DNA of 64,000 bases from Methylovorus glucosotrophus (GTDB taxonomy: Bacteria; Pseudomonadota; Gammaproteobacteria; Burkholderiales; Methylophilaceae), in assembly GCF_009858335.1 (NCBI RefSeq), contig NZ_VMSE01000001.1, positions 558,001-622,000 of the forward strand, given 5' to 3'. The notes beneath the pieces are model-generated. The model saw only the letters and a program-made list of their open reading frames with translations. It searched no databases and had not been told where the DNA came from. Within the stretch, counting starts at the first letter, position 1. The number at the start of each line of letters is the position of its first letter. Position numbers and translations under genes: made by a program. Shown here one piece after another: positions 1 to 9,429 of this stretch.

Positions 1-344
1 CCCCGGAGCAGGTGGCGATTGAAAAAGTATTCGTCAACGTGAACCCGCAATCCACGTTGTTGCTGGGGCAGGCACGAGGTGCTGCCATTTGCGCGGCGGT
101 GATCCAGAATCTGCCGGTGGCGGAATATACCGCGCTGCAGGTCAAGCAGTCGGTGGTGGGCAATGGCCATGCCGCCAAGGAGCAGGTGCAGGAAATGGTG
201 AAACGTCTGCTAAAGCTGCCTGGTGTGCCCAAGCCGGATTCGGCCGACGCCCTGGCCTGTGCCATCTGCCACGCACATGGTGGTCAGGGATTGGGGTTGC
301 TGGCAACTGCCGGGTTCCGCGTACGGGGCGGACGGTTGGTGTGA
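1..344 (+). CDS. ruvC: RuvC Holliday junction endonuclease, C-terminal part (gene starts before the window)
   Basis: RuvC is the dimeric endonuclease that resolves Holliday junctions together with RuvAB. Only the C-terminal two thirds are present; the first whole codon starts at base 3 and the frame is open to the left edge. The visible part has the VAIEKVF strand with a catalytic glutamate, the LGQARG helix and the QVKQSVVG substrate-binding stretch. Near the end is the acidic DSADALA motif, whose aspartates bind Mg2+. The stop is TGA at 342-344. ruvA and ruvB follow on the same strand, the usual order in proteobacteria. The truncation is caused by the window edge, not by mutation. Confidence 0.95.
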   Translation, partial: PEQVAIEKVFVNVNPQSTLLLGQARGAAICAAVIQNLPVAEYTALQVKQSVVGNGHAAKEQVQEMVKRLLKLPGVPKPDSADALACAICHAHGGQGLGLLATAGFRVRGGRLV

Positions 345-417
345 GTCATGTTTTATTTCTGGCACGGCATTTAAAATTTAATCGTGTTGCAGTAGCAGCA
401 CCTGTGGGAGTTTGTTC

Positions 418-996
418 ATGATTAGCCGAATCAGCGGAGTCCTGATTGAAAAGGCACCGCCGCAAGTGGTGATTGATTGCCATGGTGTCGGCTATGAATG
501 CGAGGTGCCCATGAGCACCTTTTACAATCTGCCTGCCCTGGGCGAAAAAGTAGTGCTGCTGACGCAATTCATCGTGCGTGAGGATGCGCAGCTGCTGTAT
601 GGTTTTGGCACTGACCGCGAGCGGCAGACATTCCGCCAGCTGCTGAAGGTGAATGGCATAGGCGCCAAGTCGGCGTTGTCGATATTGAGCGGCTTGTCGG
701 TGGATGATCTGGCGCAAGCGGTGGCCTTGCAGGAAACCGCGCTGCTGACCCGCGTGCCTGGCATAGGCAAGAAAACAGCCGAGCGCTTGCTGTTGGAGCT
801 GAAAGACAAGTTCAGCGTCGATGGTCTTACCGCGCCCGCAGGCCAGGCAAAATCGGCCAGTGGTGATGTGCTCAACGCCTTGCTCGCCTTGGGGTACAAT
901 GAGCGGGAAGCTATGGCAGCCGTCAAGCAATTGCCAGCCGATGTCGTGGTGGCCGACGGTATCCGTCTGGCACTCAAATCCCTTTCCAAATCCTGA
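418..996 (+). CDS. ruvA: RuvA, Holliday junction branch migration complex subunit
   Basis: RuvA binds the four-way junction as a tetramer and loads the RuvB motor. The 192-residue length is normal. The N-terminal OB fold begins [12 protein letters not shown], and two helix-hairpin-helix motifs are visible near residues 78-87 ([10 protein letters not shown]) and 113-122 ([10 protein letters not shown]). A C-terminal RuvB-binding domain follows an Ala/Gly-rich linker. ATG 418 is preferred over an in-frame TTG at 412 because it gives the conserved family N-terminus and has a GGGAG ribosome-binding site about 10 bases upstream. The gene follows ruvC by about 70 bases and precedes ruvB by 21. Confidence 0.97.
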   Translation: MISRISGVLIEKAPPQVVIDCHGVGYECEVPMSTFYNLPALGEKVVLLTQFIVREDAQLLYGFGTDRERQTFRQLLKVNGIGAKSALSILSGLSVDDLAQAVALQETALLTRVPGIGKKTAERLLLELKDKFSVDGLTAPAGQAKSASGDVLNALLALGYNEREAMAAVKQLPADVVVADGIRLALKSLSKS

Positions 997-1017
997 TAAA
1001 GACCGCCTGACAGGCCC

Positions 1018-2055
1018 ATGATAGAAACCGACAGACTGATCGCCGCCGAGCCGCTGGGCCGGGAGGAAGAAGCGCTGGAGCGTGCCCTGCGCCCCAAGGT
1101 GCTGGACGAGTATGTCGGTCAGGAAAAAGCCCGCGGTCAACTCGAAATCTTCATCAATGCTGCGCGTGGCCGCAGCGAAGCCCTGGATCACGTTCTTCTG
1201 TTTGGTCCGCCCGGCTTGGGCAAGACCACGCTGGCGCACATCATTGCCCGCGAAATGGGCGTGAACATGCGTCAGACTTCCGGTCCGGTGCTCGAGCGCG
1301 CAGGCGATCTGGCAGCCTTGCTGACCAATCTTGAGCCCAACGATGTGCTGTTCATCGATGAGATTCATCGCTTGTCGCCGGTGGTGGAAGAGATTCTTTA
1401 CCCCGCCATGGAAGACTATCGCCTGGACATCATGATAGGCGAAGGCCCGGCCGCGCGTTCAGTGCGGCTTGATCTGCCGCCGTTTACGCTGGTGGGCGCC
1501 ACCACGCGCGCCGGCATGCTCACCAATCCGCTGCGCGATCGCTTCGGCATTGTGTCGCGGCTGGAGTTTTATACCTCGGAAGAGTTGGCGCGCATCGTGC
1601 ATCGCTCTGCCACCTTGCTGGATGTCAGCATGCAGGAGGCGGGTGCGCTGGAAATTGCCAAACGCTCCCGCGGCACGCCGCGTATTGCCAACCGCTTGCT
1701 GCGCCGCGTGCGCGATTACGCGCAGGTCAAGGCCGATGGCATCGTGACATCGGCGATTGCCGATGCAGCATTGCAAATGCTGGATGTCGATAAACTGGGC
1801 TTTGATGTCATGGACCGCAAGCTGTTGCTTGCCGTGCTGGAGAAATTCGGCGGTGGTCCGGTTGGTCTGGATAATCTGGCGGCGGCCATAGGCGAGGAGC
1901 GCGACACGATAGAAGATGTGCTGGAGCCGTATTTGATACAGCAGGGTTACCTGATGCGCACGCCGCGTGGCCGTATTGCTACCCAGCAGGCGTACCAGCA
2001 TTTTGGATTGCCTGCCCCGGCCAGCATGCAAAATGGAAGCTTATGGCAGGAATGA
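1018..2055 (+). CDS. ruvB: RuvB, Holliday junction branch migration ATPase
   Basis: RuvB is the hexameric AAA+ motor that pumps DNA through the RuvA-bound junction. At 345 residues it has the expected length. Walker A is at about 63-71 (GPPGLGKTT) and Walker B at about 110-115 (VLFIDEIH). The sensor/arginine-finger region [18 protein letters not shown] follows, and the C-terminal winged-helix domain ends with RTPRGR. The 3' end overlaps the start of ybgC by 13 bases, so the DNA repair genes run straight into the tol-pal cluster. Confidence 0.98.
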   Translation: MIETDRLIAAEPLGREEEALERALRPKVLDEYVGQEKARGQLEIFINAARGRSEALDHVLLFGPPGLGKTTLAHIIAREMGVNMRQTSGPVLERAGDLAALLTNLEPNDVLFIDEIHRLSPVVEEILYPAMEDYRLDIMIGEGPAARSVRLDLPPFTLVGATTRAGMLTNPLRDRFGIVSRLEFYTSEELARIVHRSATLLDVSMQEAGALEIAKRSRGTPRIANRLLRRVRDYAQVKADGIVTSAIADAALQMLDVDKLGFDVMDRKLLLAVLEKFGGGPVGLDNLAAAIGEERDTIEDVLEPYLIQQGYLMRTPRGRIATQQAYQHFGLPAPASMQNGSLWQE

Positions 2056-2477
2056 GTGAGAACATGCCCACGGATCAGTTTGCATGGCCGATCCGGGTTT
2101 ATTATGAAGATAGCGATGCTGGTGGCATTGTCTATCACAGCCAGTATCTCAACTTCATGGAGCGCGCCCGCACCGAGTGGTTGCGCAGTCTCGGCTTTGA
2201 GCAGACGGAACTAACCGCGCAGTTTGGCATCATCTTTGTTGTGCGTAACATTCAGATCAAATTTAAAAAGCCCGCCCGTTTCAATGACGCCATCGTGGTG
2301 CATAGCCAGATTGCCAGCATGGGCCGCAGCCGCATGGTGTTTGAACAAAAAATTTTCCGTGACGGGCAAGTTCTTACCGAAGCCGATGTCGAAGTGGTCT
2401 GCATCGATGCAGTCAACTACACGCCGGTGACGATTCCAGTCCCCATCCAACAGTCAATGAAAAAAATGGAGCAGTAA
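2043..2477 (+). CDS. ybgC: YbgC, tol-pal-associated acyl-CoA thioesterase
   Basis: A hotdog-fold (4HBT) thioesterase that usually opens the tol-pal operon. The catalytic segment [16 protein letters not shown] is clear near residues 19-34, with the conserved Asp and the following His/Tyr. The 144-residue length is typical for the family. Starts at 2043, 2052 or 2064 are possible; 2043 overlaps the end of ruvB by 13 bases and suggests translational coupling. Its stop TAA shares its last base with the ATG of tolQ. In other bacteria the protein acts on acyl-CoA or acyl-ACP at the inner membrane; the substrate here is not known. Confidence 0.92.
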   Translation: MAGMSENMPTDQFAWPIRVYYEDSDAGGIVYHSQYLNFMERARTEWLRSLGFEQTELTAQFGIIFVVRNIQIKFKKPARFNDAIVVHSQIASMGRSRMVFEQKIFRDGQVLTEADVEVVCIDAVNYTPVTIPVPIQQSMKKMEQ

Positions 2478-3151
2478 TGAACCTCAGCGAGGATATGTCC
2501 CTATATACCCTGATTGCCGGCGCCAGCGTGCCGGTGCAGATTGTCATGGCCATCTTGCTTCTCACTTCCCTGGTGTCATGGTGGTACATCTTCATCAAGG
2601 TGTTCAGTATTCGCAGTGCCGAGCGTGATGCGCTGGCATTTGAAGAAGAATTCTGGCGCGGTGGTGATCTCAACAAGCTGTATGACAGTGTGAACGCTGG
2701 CCGTCGACGTGCGCAGGGCATGGCCAGCATCTTTGAGGCCGGGTTCAAGGAATATGCCAAGTTGAAACGCCAGGGCGGCCTGGAAATCAGCGATGTGACG
2801 CAAAGTGCACAGCGTGCCATGCGTGCGTCCTACAACCGCGAGATGGATGATCTGGACTCGCATTTGCCCTTTCTGGCATCCGTTGGTTCAGTCAGCCCTT
2901 ATATCGGTCTGTTTGGTACGGTGTGGGGCATCATGAATGCATTTCGTGGCCTATCCAATATGGCGCAGGCGACCTTGTCCCATGTAGCACCGGGGATTGC
3001 CGAAGCGCTGGTGGCAACGGCAATTGGCCTGTTTGCCGCCATTCCTGCCGTCATCGCCTATAACCGGTTTGCTTCTGCGGTTGACCGGCTGGCCGTGCGC
3101 TATGAAAGCTTCATGGAAGAGTTCACCAACATCCTGCAGCGCAACAAGTAA
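2477..3151 (+). CDS. tolQ: TolQ, Tol-Pal inner-membrane proton-channel subunit
   Basis: TolQ is the MotA/TolQ/ExbB-family subunit that, with TolR, uses the proton gradient to energise TolA during outer-membrane constriction at division. At 224 residues it has the family length. One N-terminal membrane span lies near residues 13-38 and two more near 130-155 and 165-190. The LFGTVWGIMNAF and GIAEALVATAIGLFAAIP segments of the MotA_ExbB domain are present. The ATG overlaps the ybgC stop (TAATG), indicating coupling. tolR follows after 9 bases. Confidence 0.97.
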   Translation: MNLSEDMSLYTLIAGASVPVQIVMAILLLTSLVSWWYIFIKVFSIRSAERDALAFEEEFWRGGDLNKLYDSVNAGRRRAQGMASIFEAGFKEYAKLKRQGGLEISDVTQSAQRAMRASYNREMDDLDSHLPFLASVGSVSPYIGLFGTVWGIMNAFRGLSNMAQATLSHVAPGIAEALVATAIGLFAAIPAVIAYNRFASAVDRLAVRYESFMEEFTNILQRNK

Positions 3152-3160
3152 GGGGGCATC

Positions 3161-3547
3161 ATGGCGAGAACCCGTAAACGGCGGATGATGAACCAGATCA
3201 ACGTCGTTCCCTATATCGACGTGACGCTGGTGCTGCTGGTGATCTTCATGGTCACCGCACCGATGACCAATCCTGGGGTGGTGGAACTGCCGCAAGTTGG
3301 TCAGACGCTGAAGCAAACCGCGGCGCCACTCGTGATTACCGTCAAGGCCAATGATCAGGTCGAAATTGAAGGCAAGGCGCTGGAGCGCGATCAGCTGCTG
3401 TTTGAAGTGCGCACCATGCTGGAAAAAACGCCAGAGCGTGCCATCGTGATCGCCGCTGATAAAAATGTGAAATACGACCAGGTGGTCAGCCTGATGGATG
3501 GCCTCAAGCAATACAAGGTTGGGCTGCTGCTCAAACCCGCAAAATAG
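3161..3547 (+). CDS. tolR: TolR, Tol-Pal inner-membrane subunit (ExbD family)
   Basis: TolR has a short cytoplasmic start, a single membrane span and a periplasmic domain. The span near residues 16-36 contains the proton-relaying Asp in the YIDVTLVLLVIFMV stretch. The periplasmic part ends in the ExbD-type core with IAADKNVKYDQVVSLMDGLK. At 128 residues it is somewhat shorter than the Escherichia coli protein (about 142) but complete. It sits between tolQ and tolA with very short gaps, so the genes are almost certainly one transcript. Confidence 0.96.
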   Translation: MARTRKRRMMNQINVVPYIDVTLVLLVIFMVTAPMTNPGVVELPQVGQTLKQTAAPLVITVKANDQVEIEGKALERDQLLFEVRTMLEKTPERAIVIAADKNVKYDQVVSLMDGLKQYKVGLLLKPAK

Positions 3548-3553
3548 GTTGGC

Positions 3554-4336
3554 ATGATACGCAAGCGTGAAAATTCATTTGCCATACGTGCTGGTGCCCT
3601 GTCGGTGCTGGTGCATGGCCTGTTGTTGATGTTGCTGCTGTTTTCCTTTCACTGGAAAACCGTGCAACCCATGAGCGTGGCTCAGGTGGAGCTATGGGAA
3701 GCGATCCCCGCTGAAAAAGCGGTGCAGCCACCCAAGCCGGAACCGACGCCAGAGCCACCCAAGCCCGAGCCAAAGCCTGAACCCAAGCCAGAGCCTAAAC
3801 CCGATCCCGCACCTGAGCCACAGCCCAAGGCCGAGATTCAGGTGAAAAAGGAACCGGTCAAACCCAAGGAAGAAAAGCCGGTAAAACCGAAAGAAGAGCC
3901 CAAGCCTGAGCCTAAAAAGAAGGACGAAAAGCCTAAAGTGGACATGCTGAAAAAACTGCAGCAAGCCATGCTGGAAGAGGACGCGAAGGCGACACAGGCC
4001 GCCGCTCCCAAGACGGGTCCGGCAGCGTCTGCTTCGCCCAAGGTGGATCCTAGCGAGGTGGCCAAATATATCGGCCTGATCACGAACAAGATCCGCCGCA
4101 ATGTGAATTCGCAATTGTGCGGTAGTGGCAAGCCTGAGTTGACGTTTAACCTGAATCTCATGCCGACGGGTGAGCTGATTGGTGCGCCACGGCTGGTAAA
4201 GGGCAGCGGTATTCCTGCCTGCGACGATGCGGTAGAACGGGCGATTTTGCAGTCTCAGCCCTTGCCATTGCCGACGCAGCCCGACCTGCTTGCACAGTTT
4301 CGTAACCTGGAACTCAAGTTCAGGCCGAACGAATAG
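3554..4336 (+). CDS. tolA: TolA, periplasm-spanning Tol-Pal protein
   Basis: TolA links the inner-membrane TolQR motor to TolB and Pal. A membrane anchor lies near residues 14-36. It is followed by a long Pro/Lys/Glu-rich linker (about 55-155) made of repeated KPEPKPEP-like units, then a compact C-terminal domain with two cysteines (LCGSG and IPACDD) of the TolA/TonB-C type. At 260 residues it is shorter than E. coli TolA (about 421), mainly because the linker is short and proline-rich rather than a long alanine/lysine helix. Its place between tolR and tolB supports TolA rather than TonB. Confidence 0.93.
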   Translation: MIRKRENSFAIRAGALSVLVHGLLLMLLLFSFHWKTVQPMSVAQVELWEAIPAEKAVQPPKPEPTPEPPKPEPKPEPKPEPKPDPAPEPQPKAEIQVKKEPVKPKEEKPVKPKEEPKPEPKKKDEKPKVDMLKKLQQAMLEEDAKATQAAAPKTGPAASASPKVDPSEVAKYIGLITNKIRRNVNSQLCGSGKPELTFNLNLMPTGELIGAPRLVKGSGIPACDDAVERAILQSQPLPLPTQPDLLAQFRNLELKFRPNE

Positions 4337-4404
4337 CATAAGTTTGCTAGAATGACAGAGTTTGCATAAGGGAACTTTGCAAAACATATTTACCCTAATT
4401 ACCC

Positions 4405-5679
4405 ATGAACAAACTACGCCTACTACTTAGCTTTTTCCTCTTGGCCTTGCCGCTTGCCGGTAAAGCCGCATTGACAATCGAAATCGTTGGCGGCGCTGCA
4501 CAGCAAATCCCGATTGCTGTCGTGCCTTTTGCCAAGACGCCGGGAGCGCAGGACGATATTGCCACGGTGGTGGGCGCTGACCTGCGCCGTAGCGGCCTGT
4601 TCCGTGTGCTGGAAACGCGTGGTGTGGTGAATCAGCCGCACGATCTGCCCGAGGTGAAATATCCGGAATGGGCGGCGATTCAAGCGCAGGCGCTGACCAT
4701 CGGCTCTGTGGAAACCTTGCCTGGCGGTCGCCTGAAAGTGTCTTTCCGCCTGCTGGATGTGTTGAAACAGAATCAGCTCGCCGGTCTTGAATTCAACATT
4801 GCGGCTTCGCAGCAGCGTGCAACCGCGCACAAGATTGCCGACATCATCTATGAAAAACTGACTGGTGAACCGGGTGTCTTCTCCACGCGCATTGCCTACA
4901 TTACCAAGACCGCAGGGCGCTACGCCTTGCAGGTGGCCGATGCCGATGGTTTCAATCCGCAAACCGTCATGTCTTCGAATGAGCCTGTGATTTCGCCACG
5001 CTGGTCTCCCGATGGCACGAAACTGGCTTACGTTTCGTACGAGAAAAAGAAACCCATCGTGTTTGTGCAGTCATTGGTGACAGGTCAACGTAATGTGGTT
5101 GCAAACTTCAAGGGCAACAATAGCGCCCCGGCATGGTCGCCTGATGGCAATCGCCTGGCGATTGTGCTGACGCACAGCGCCAACTCGCAGGTGTATGTGA
5201 TCAATGCCGATGGCACCGGATTGAAGCAGCTGACCTACACAACATCCATTGATACGGAACCCGTGTGGACACCTGATGGCTCGGCGATTTACTTTACCTC
5301 CAACCGTGGTGGTGGCCCGCAGATCTACCGCATGGCCAGTACCGGTGGCGACGCCAAGCGTGTGACATTCGATGGCAATTACAACGTAAGCCCGCGCATC
5401 TCGCCTGATGGCAAGACGCTGGCATACATCAAGCAGGATAACGGCAAGTTCCGCGTAGCGGTGCAGGATGTTGCCAGCGGACAAGTGCAGGTGTTGAGCG
5501 ATACTGCGCAGGATGAATCGCCCAGCTTTGCGCCCAATGGCCGCATGATTTTGTATGCGACCAGCATTAGTGGACGTGGTGCATTGGCTGCCGTGTCTGC
5601 AGATGGTCGCGTCAAGCAGCGTCTGAGCGAAACCGGCGGCGATGTGCGTGAGCCCGCCTGGGGACCCGCAGCGAATTAG
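4405..5679 (+). CDS. tolB: TolB, periplasmic beta-propeller of the Tol-Pal system
   Basis: TolB is a soluble periplasmic protein that binds Pal and TolA. It starts with a signal peptide (MNKLRLLLSFFLLALPLAGKA) cleaved before ALTIEIVGG. An N-terminal TolB domain of about 150 residues follows. A beta-propeller comes next with at least five blades recognisable by the repeated SPDGxxLAY-type turns (SPDGTKLAYVSY, SPDGNRLAIVL, TPDGSAIYFTSN, SPDGKTLAYIK, APNGRMILYAT). At 424 residues it has normal length. It lies 68 bases after tolA and 74 bases before the pal start. Confidence 0.97.
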   Translation: MNKLRLLLSFFLLALPLAGKAALTIEIVGGAAQQIPIAVVPFAKTPGAQDDIATVVGADLRRSGLFRVLETRGVVNQPHDLPEVKYPEWAAIQAQALTIGSVETLPGGRLKVSFRLLDVLKQNQLAGLEFNIAASQQRATAHKIADIIYEKLTGEPGVFSTRIAYITKTAGRYALQVADADGFNPQTVMSSNEPVISPRWSPDGTKLAYVSYEKKKPIVFVQSLVTGQRNVVANFKGNNSAPAWSPDGNRLAIVLTHSANSQVYVINADGTGLKQLTYTTSIDTEPVWTPDGSAIYFTSNRGGGPQIYRMASTGGDAKRVTFDGNYNVSPRISPDGKTLAYIKQDNGKFRVAVQDVASGQVQVLSDTAQDESPSFAPNGRMILYATSISGRGALAAVSADGRVKQRLSETGGDVREPAWGPAAN

Positions 5680-5753
5680 CCGTTTTGTGACGGAGTAGAT
5701 TTTTTAGTAGTGAATTTTGGTTGTATTTTATTGATTTTAAAGGAGAGAAAAAC

Positions 5754-6290
5754 ATGAATAAAAGTTTAGTAACAAGCGTACTGCTGGCCATGATGCTGGC
5801 TGCTTGCTCAAGCAAGCCTGTAAAGAATGCCCCTGTTGTTGAAGACAAGAGCCCAGCACAAACCACCACCAGCCAAAGCTCTGACTCTGCTTCTACCAGC
5901 GGCGTACAGAACAGCAACCTGGCGGTTAACCCATTGACTGACCCAAACAACATCCTGTCCAAGCGCAGTGTTTACTTCGATTTCGACAAGGATGAAGTGA
6001 AGCCTGAATACCGTGATCTGGTAAATGCCCATGCCAAGTACCTGGTTGAGCACCCAGATGCCAAGGTTATCCTGCAAGGCAATACCGACGAACGTGGTAC
6101 CCGCGAGTACAACCTGGCCCTGGGTCAACGTCGTGCTGTTGCTGTCAAGCAAGTGCTGAACCTGCAAGGTGTTTCTGACAAGCAAATCGAAACTATCAGC
6201 TACGGCGAAGAAAAGCCACAAGCTGCTGGTTCCGACGAAGCTGCTTACAGCAAGAACCGTCGTGCTGACATCGTTTACCAAGGCGAGTAA
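5754..6290 (+). CDS. pal: Pal, peptidoglycan-associated outer-membrane lipoprotein
   Basis: Pal anchors the outer membrane to peptidoglycan. The ATG at 5754 follows an AAGGAGAG ribosome-binding site and gives a lipoprotein signal with lipobox LAAC (cysteine near residue 18). A Ser/Thr-rich linker leads to an OmpA-like peptidoglycan-binding domain with VYFDFDKDEV and the diaminopimelate-binding stretch NTDERGTREYNLALGQRR. The 178-residue length is typical. Codon use is markedly more biased than in tolB, as expected for an abundant lipoprotein. A longer in-frame start at 5721 would bury the lipobox and is rejected. Confidence 0.97.
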   Translation: MNKSLVTSVLLAMMLAACSSKPVKNAPVVEDKSPAQTTTSQSSDSASTSGVQNSNLAVNPLTDPNNILSKRSVYFDFDKDEVKPEYRDLVNAHAKYLVEHPDAKVILQGNTDERGTREYNLALGQRRAVAVKQVLNLQGVSDKQIETISYGEEKPQAAGSDEAAYSKNRRADIVYQGE

Positions 6291-6296
6291 TTGACA

Positions 6297-7109
6297 ATGC
6301 GTGGTTTGATAGTAGGTTTGGGACTGTTGATGGGTGTTTCTCAAGTGGCGCATGCTGCGCTGTTTGGGGATGATGAGGCACGCAGGAAAATTGCTGACCT
6401 TCAGCAACAGGTGCAAACCCAGAATCAGGCCACGCAAGCTGCGATAGATGAGTTGAAGAAAAATCAGCAGGCTCTGGAGCAACGTTATACCCAGAGCCTG
6501 ACTGACATGCTGGGCAAGATTGATGCACTCAATCAGCAGATCAGTCGTCTGCAAGGCCAACTGGAAGTGGCCAACCACAATATTGACATGACGCAACAGC
6601 GTCAAAAGGATTTATACGCAGACACCGATGGTCGTCTGCGCAAACTGGAGAGTGGGGCGCCAGCGGCGACTGCCGATGCAGCACAGCCTGCCTCAGGTGC
6701 TGTCGCAGATGCGCCTGCCAGCTCTTCGGAAGCCAAGGATCTGGATGCGGCCAATGCCTTGCTGCAGGCCAGCAAGTTCAAAGAGTCATTTGATGCCTAT
6801 CAGAAGTTTCTGCAGGCATATCCTGCCAGCACTCACGCCGCAGACGCGATGTATGGCCTGGGATTCTCACAATTCTCTCTCAAGAATTACAAGGCTGCGA
6901 TTGCTACGCAGCAGAAGCTGTTGAAGCAGTATCCGGACAGTGCCAAAGCGCCAGAAGCCAGCTTTAACATTGCCAATAGCCAGATTCAACTGGCGGATAT
7001 TGATGGCGCCAAGAAGACCTTGCGCGACCTGATCAGCAAGTATCCCAAGAGCGATGTTATTCCTCGCGCACAAAGTCGTCTGAAGGTGCTGGAGTCCATC
7101 AAGCGCTAA
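6297..7109 (+). CDS. cpoB: CpoB (YbgF), periplasmic coordinator of division and Tol-Pal
   Basis: CpoB couples peptidoglycan synthesis to outer-membrane constriction. ATG 6297 gives a signal peptide (MRGLIVGLGLLMGVSQVAHA). A coiled coil for trimerisation spans about residues 30-110 and is rich in Gln and Leu heptads. After an Ala/Pro-rich linker, the C-terminal half has tetratricopeptide-like units (DAANALLQASKFKESFDAY, ADAMYGLGFSQFSLKNYKAA, APEASFNIANSQIQLAD). It is the last tol-pal gene and starts 6 bases after pal. Confidence 0.94.
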   Translation: MRGLIVGLGLLMGVSQVAHAALFGDDEARRKIADLQQQVQTQNQATQAAIDELKKNQQALEQRYTQSLTDMLGKIDALNQQISRLQGQLEVANHNIDMTQQRQKDLYADTDGRLRKLESGAPAATADAAQPASGAVADAPASSSEAKDLDAANALLQASKFKESFDAYQKFLQAYPASTHAADAMYGLGFSQFSLKNYKAAIATQQKLLKQYPDSAKAPEASFNIANSQIQLADIDGAKKTLRDLISKYPKSDVIPRAQSRLKVLESIKR

Positions 7110-7167
7110 ACGCGCAGGCAATTCGCCAGAACTTGCCTAACTTCAAGTAAAATAACGTCTATTGATG

Positions 7168-7190
7168 GCCGACAACATTTCGTTGTCGGC
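7168..7190 (+). terminator. Inverted repeat between cpoB and queE, possible terminator or attenuator
   Basis: A perfect 9-bp stem (GCCGACAAC / GTTGTCGGC) with a 5-base loop lies 20 bases before the queE start. It is not followed by a U-tract (TATTGTCC), so it is a poor classical terminator. It could be a weak terminator of the tol-pal transcript or a structure in the queE leader. No preQ1 riboswitch hallmarks were recognised in this 100-base gap. Confidence 0.4.
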
Positions 7191-7210
7191 TATTGTCCAT
7201 TTATACGGCC

Positions 7211-7849
7211 ATGAAACTTAGAATCCACGAAATCTTCCATTCGCTGCAAGGCGAGTCATCGCGCGTTGGCCTGCCCACGGTATTCGTGCGGCTGACTGGC
7301 TGCCCCATGCGCTGCGTTTATTGTGATACGGCCTATGCCTTTCATGGCGGCGGCAGTATGGAGATCGACGACATCATGCAGAAGGTGGCCGAGTACGGTG
7401 CGCATTATGTGACGGTGACGGGGGGCGAGCCTCTGGCGCAACGCGATTGCCATGTGCTGCTGACCCGGCTGTGCGATGCGGGTTACAGCGTGTCGCTTGA
7501 GACAGGTGGTGCGATGGATATCGCAAATGTTGATCCACGCGTTTCTGTCATCCTGGATATCAAAACTCCTGGTTCCGGCGAGCTGGAAAAGAATTTGTGG
7601 GGCAATCTTGCGCATCTCAAGGCGCAGGATGAGGTGAAGTTCGTGCTTTGCGATCATGCGGATTATCTCTGGGCCAAAGAGCTGCTGGATAAACAACCGC
7701 TACATCGTACCTGCAGTGTGCTGTTTTCGCCGGTATACAGCCAGGTGAACCCGACAGAGCTGGCTGAGTGGATACTGGCTGACAAGTTGCCCGTGCGCAT
7801 GCAGGTGCAGTTGCACAAGATATTGTGGGGCGAAAGGCCCGGAGTTTGA
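7211..7849 (+). CDS. queE: QueE, 7-carboxy-7-deazaguanine synthase (radical SAM)
   Basis: QueE converts 6-carboxytetrahydropterin to 7-carboxy-7-deazaguanine on the route to preQ0 and queuosine. The protein begins [16 protein letters not shown]. The radical SAM cluster motif CPMRCVYC supplies C31, C35 and C38 (Cx3Cx2C), and TGGEPL is the SAM-binding motif. At 212 residues it is a normal length. ATG 7211 is chosen over an upstream TTG because it matches the family N-terminus. queC begins one base after its stop, forming a two-gene operon. Confidence 0.95.
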   Translation: MKLRIHEIFHSLQGESSRVGLPTVFVRLTGCPMRCVYCDTAYAFHGGGSMEIDDIMQKVAEYGAHYVTVTGGEPLAQRDCHVLLTRLCDAGYSVSLETGGAMDIANVDPRVSVILDIKTPGSGELEKNLWGNLAHLKAQDEVKFVLCDHADYLWAKELLDKQPLHRTCSVLFSPVYSQVNPTELAEWILADKLPVRMQVQLHKILWGERPGV

Positions 7850-7850
7850 T

Positions 7851-8528
7851 ATGAGTAAAAAAGCGGTTGTGCTGTTATCCGGTGGGCTGGATTCCGCCAC
7901 TGTGCTGGCGATTGCACGTAGCCAGGGCTATGAGTGTTATTGCCTGAGCCTGGATTACCATCAGCGCCATTCTGCTGAGCTGCTGGCGGCACAGCGTGTA
8001 GCCGAATGCCTGGGGGCAGCGGAGCACAAGACCGTACAGCTGGATCTTTCTCTGTTTGGGGGGTCGGCGCTTACCGATAATCGCATTGATGTGCCGCAGT
8101 CCCCCACGGAAGGCATACCGGTGACCTATGTGCCAGCGCGCAATACCATCATGTTGTCATTGGCGCTTGCCTGGGCCGAGGTGTTGAAATCACGCGATAT
8201 TTTTATCGGTGTCAATGCGCTGGACTACTCCGGTTATCCTGATTGCCGAGCCGAATATGTGCGGGCTTTTCAGTCTATGGCCAATCTGGCGACCAAGGCT
8301 GCCGTCGAGGGCGATACCATTACCGTGCATGCACCGCTGATTGATTTGTCCAAAGCGGACATTGTGAAGCGCGGCAGTGCGTTAGGCTTTGATTACGGGA
8401 TGACGGTTTCGTGCTATCAGGCCGATGAAGAGGGCAGGGCTTGCGGCAAGTGTGATTCATGCCGCTTCCGCCGCGAAGGTTTTCTCGCGGCGGGCCTCGC
8501 GGACCCTACACGCTACCAGCCCGCATAG
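7851..8528 (+). CDS. queC: QueC, 7-cyano-7-deazaguanine (preQ0) synthase
   Basis: QueC is an ATP-dependent enzyme that turns the QueE product into preQ0 using ammonia. The N-terminal PP-loop is [12 protein letters not shown] (residues 8-19), and the C-terminal zinc site is formed by Cys residues in [30 protein letters not shown] is another family motif. At 225 residues it has the standard length. Only queE and queC of the pathway are in this window. Confidence 0.96.
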   Translation: MSKKAVVLLSGGLDSATVLAIARSQGYECYCLSLDYHQRHSAELLAAQRVAECLGAAEHKTVQLDLSLFGGSALTDNRIDVPQSPTEGIPVTYVPARNTIMLSLALAWAEVLKSRDIFIGVNALDYSGYPDCRAEYVRAFQSMANLATKAAVEGDTITVHAPLIDLSKADIVKRGSALGFDYGMTVSCYQADEEGRACGKCDSCRFRREGFLAAGLADPTRYQPA

Positions 8529-8571
8529 CAGGGGCTGACAGCGCAAGAATGCAGATAATCTGATATTCCCC

Positions 8572-8601
8572 TTGCCAAGCCCCTCATAAATAACGTAAAA
8601 T
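8572..8601 (+). promoter_or_regulatory. Probable sigma-70 promoter of rpsP-rimM-trmD-rplS
   Basis: TTGCCA at 8572-8577 and TAAAAT at 8596-8601, separated by 18 bases, lie about 40 bases before the rpsP ATG. The gap between queC and rpsP has no other feature. A ribosomal-protein operon needs a strong start here, and the match to the -35/-10 consensus is good. Inferred from sequence only. Confidence 0.55.
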
Positions 8602-8639
8602 CCGCGCCTTTCTGTGTCAATTAAAAGAGAACAACTATT

Positions 8640-8891
8640 ATGGTGATCATTCGTCTCGCACGCGGTGGCGCGAAGAAATCCCCCTTTTACAGCGTAGTGG
8701 TAGCTGATTCGCGCAATCGTCGCGATGGTCGCTTCATTGAGCGTGTAGGTTTTTACAATCCTTTGGCTAAAGAAGGCCAAGAAGGCCTGCGCCTGAACGG
8801 TGAGCGTATTGCTCACTGGCAAAGCAATGGCGCACAGTTGTCTGATTGCGTTGCACGTCTGGTAAAGCAATCTGCCAAAGCAGCTGCCTAA
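8640..8891 (+). CDS. rpsP: 30S ribosomal protein S16
   Basis: S16 is needed for 30S assembly. The 83-residue protein begins [17 protein letters not shown], with the conserved [15 protein letters not shown] segment in the middle. It heads the conserved rpsP-rimM-trmD-rplS operon. Codon choice is biased towards the set used in other highly expressed genes in the window. Confidence 0.98.
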   Translation: MVIIRLARGGAKKSPFYSVVVADSRNRRDGRFIERVGFYNPLAKEGQEGLRLNGERIAHWQSNGAQLSDCVARLVKQSAKAAA

Positions 8892-8925
8892 GCGGGGTAT
8901 CGCCTTTTAGCGGGCGATAATAACT

Positions 8926-9429
8926 GTGAAGGATATGGTCGTCATGGGGCGCGTTGTCGCCCCTTATGGCATTTATGGCTGGCTGAAAATTCAGCCAGAT
9001 ACCGAGACCATAGATAGCCTGTTCGATTACGATAACTGGTGGTTGGGGCGTGACCCCAAGTGGCAGGAATATCCGGTCGAAGCAGCGAAAGTGCATGGCA
9101 AGACCTTGCTGGTCAAGCTGGTCGGCATTGACGATCGTGATGCGGCATTTGCAGCCAAAGGCAAGCAGGTGTCAGTGCCGCGCGAGCAATTGCCGGAAGC
9201 GGAAGAGGGCGAGTATTACTGGTCCGATCTGATTGGTTTGCGCGTCAGCAATTTGCAGCAGGTGGATTTTGGCACCGTGGTGGATGTATTCGAAACCGGG
9301 GCCAATGATGTGGTCGTGGTGAAAGATGATGCCGGACGTGAGCGTCTGGTGCCGTTTACCGCAGAAGCCGTGCCTGAGGTGAATGTTGAGGCAGGCACCA
9401 TGCTGGTGGATTGGGATCCGGAGTTTTAA
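8926..9429 (+). CDS. rimM: RimM, 16S rRNA processing and 30S assembly factor
   Basis: RimM binds S19 and helps mature the 30S head. The N-terminal RimM domain has [17 protein letters not shown], and the C-terminal PRC-barrel domain ends with [17 protein letters not shown]. The start shown is GTG 8926; ATG at 8935 or 8944 is also possible. At 167 residues it is normal. Its TAA stop overlaps the trmD ATG (TAATG), so translation is probably coupled. Confidence 0.94.
   Translation: MKDMVVMGRVVAPYGIYGWLKIQPDTETIDSLFDYDNWWLGRDPKWQEYPVEAAKVHGKTLLVKLVGIDDRDAAFAAKGKQVSVPREQLPEAEEGEYYWSDLIGLRVSNLQQVDFGTVVDVFETGANDVVVVKDDAGRERLVPFTAEAVPEVNVEAGTMLVDWDPEF

Noticed and set aside
346..1368. A 340-codon minus-strand frame across ruvA and ruvB
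   Set aside because: Spans two certain genes and the gap between them; composition is that of an antisense shadow.
7110..7210. preQ1 riboswitch before queE
   Set aside because: No preQ1 aptamer core was recognised; queE-queC make preQ0 and are not usual targets, and the only structure is a plain hairpin.
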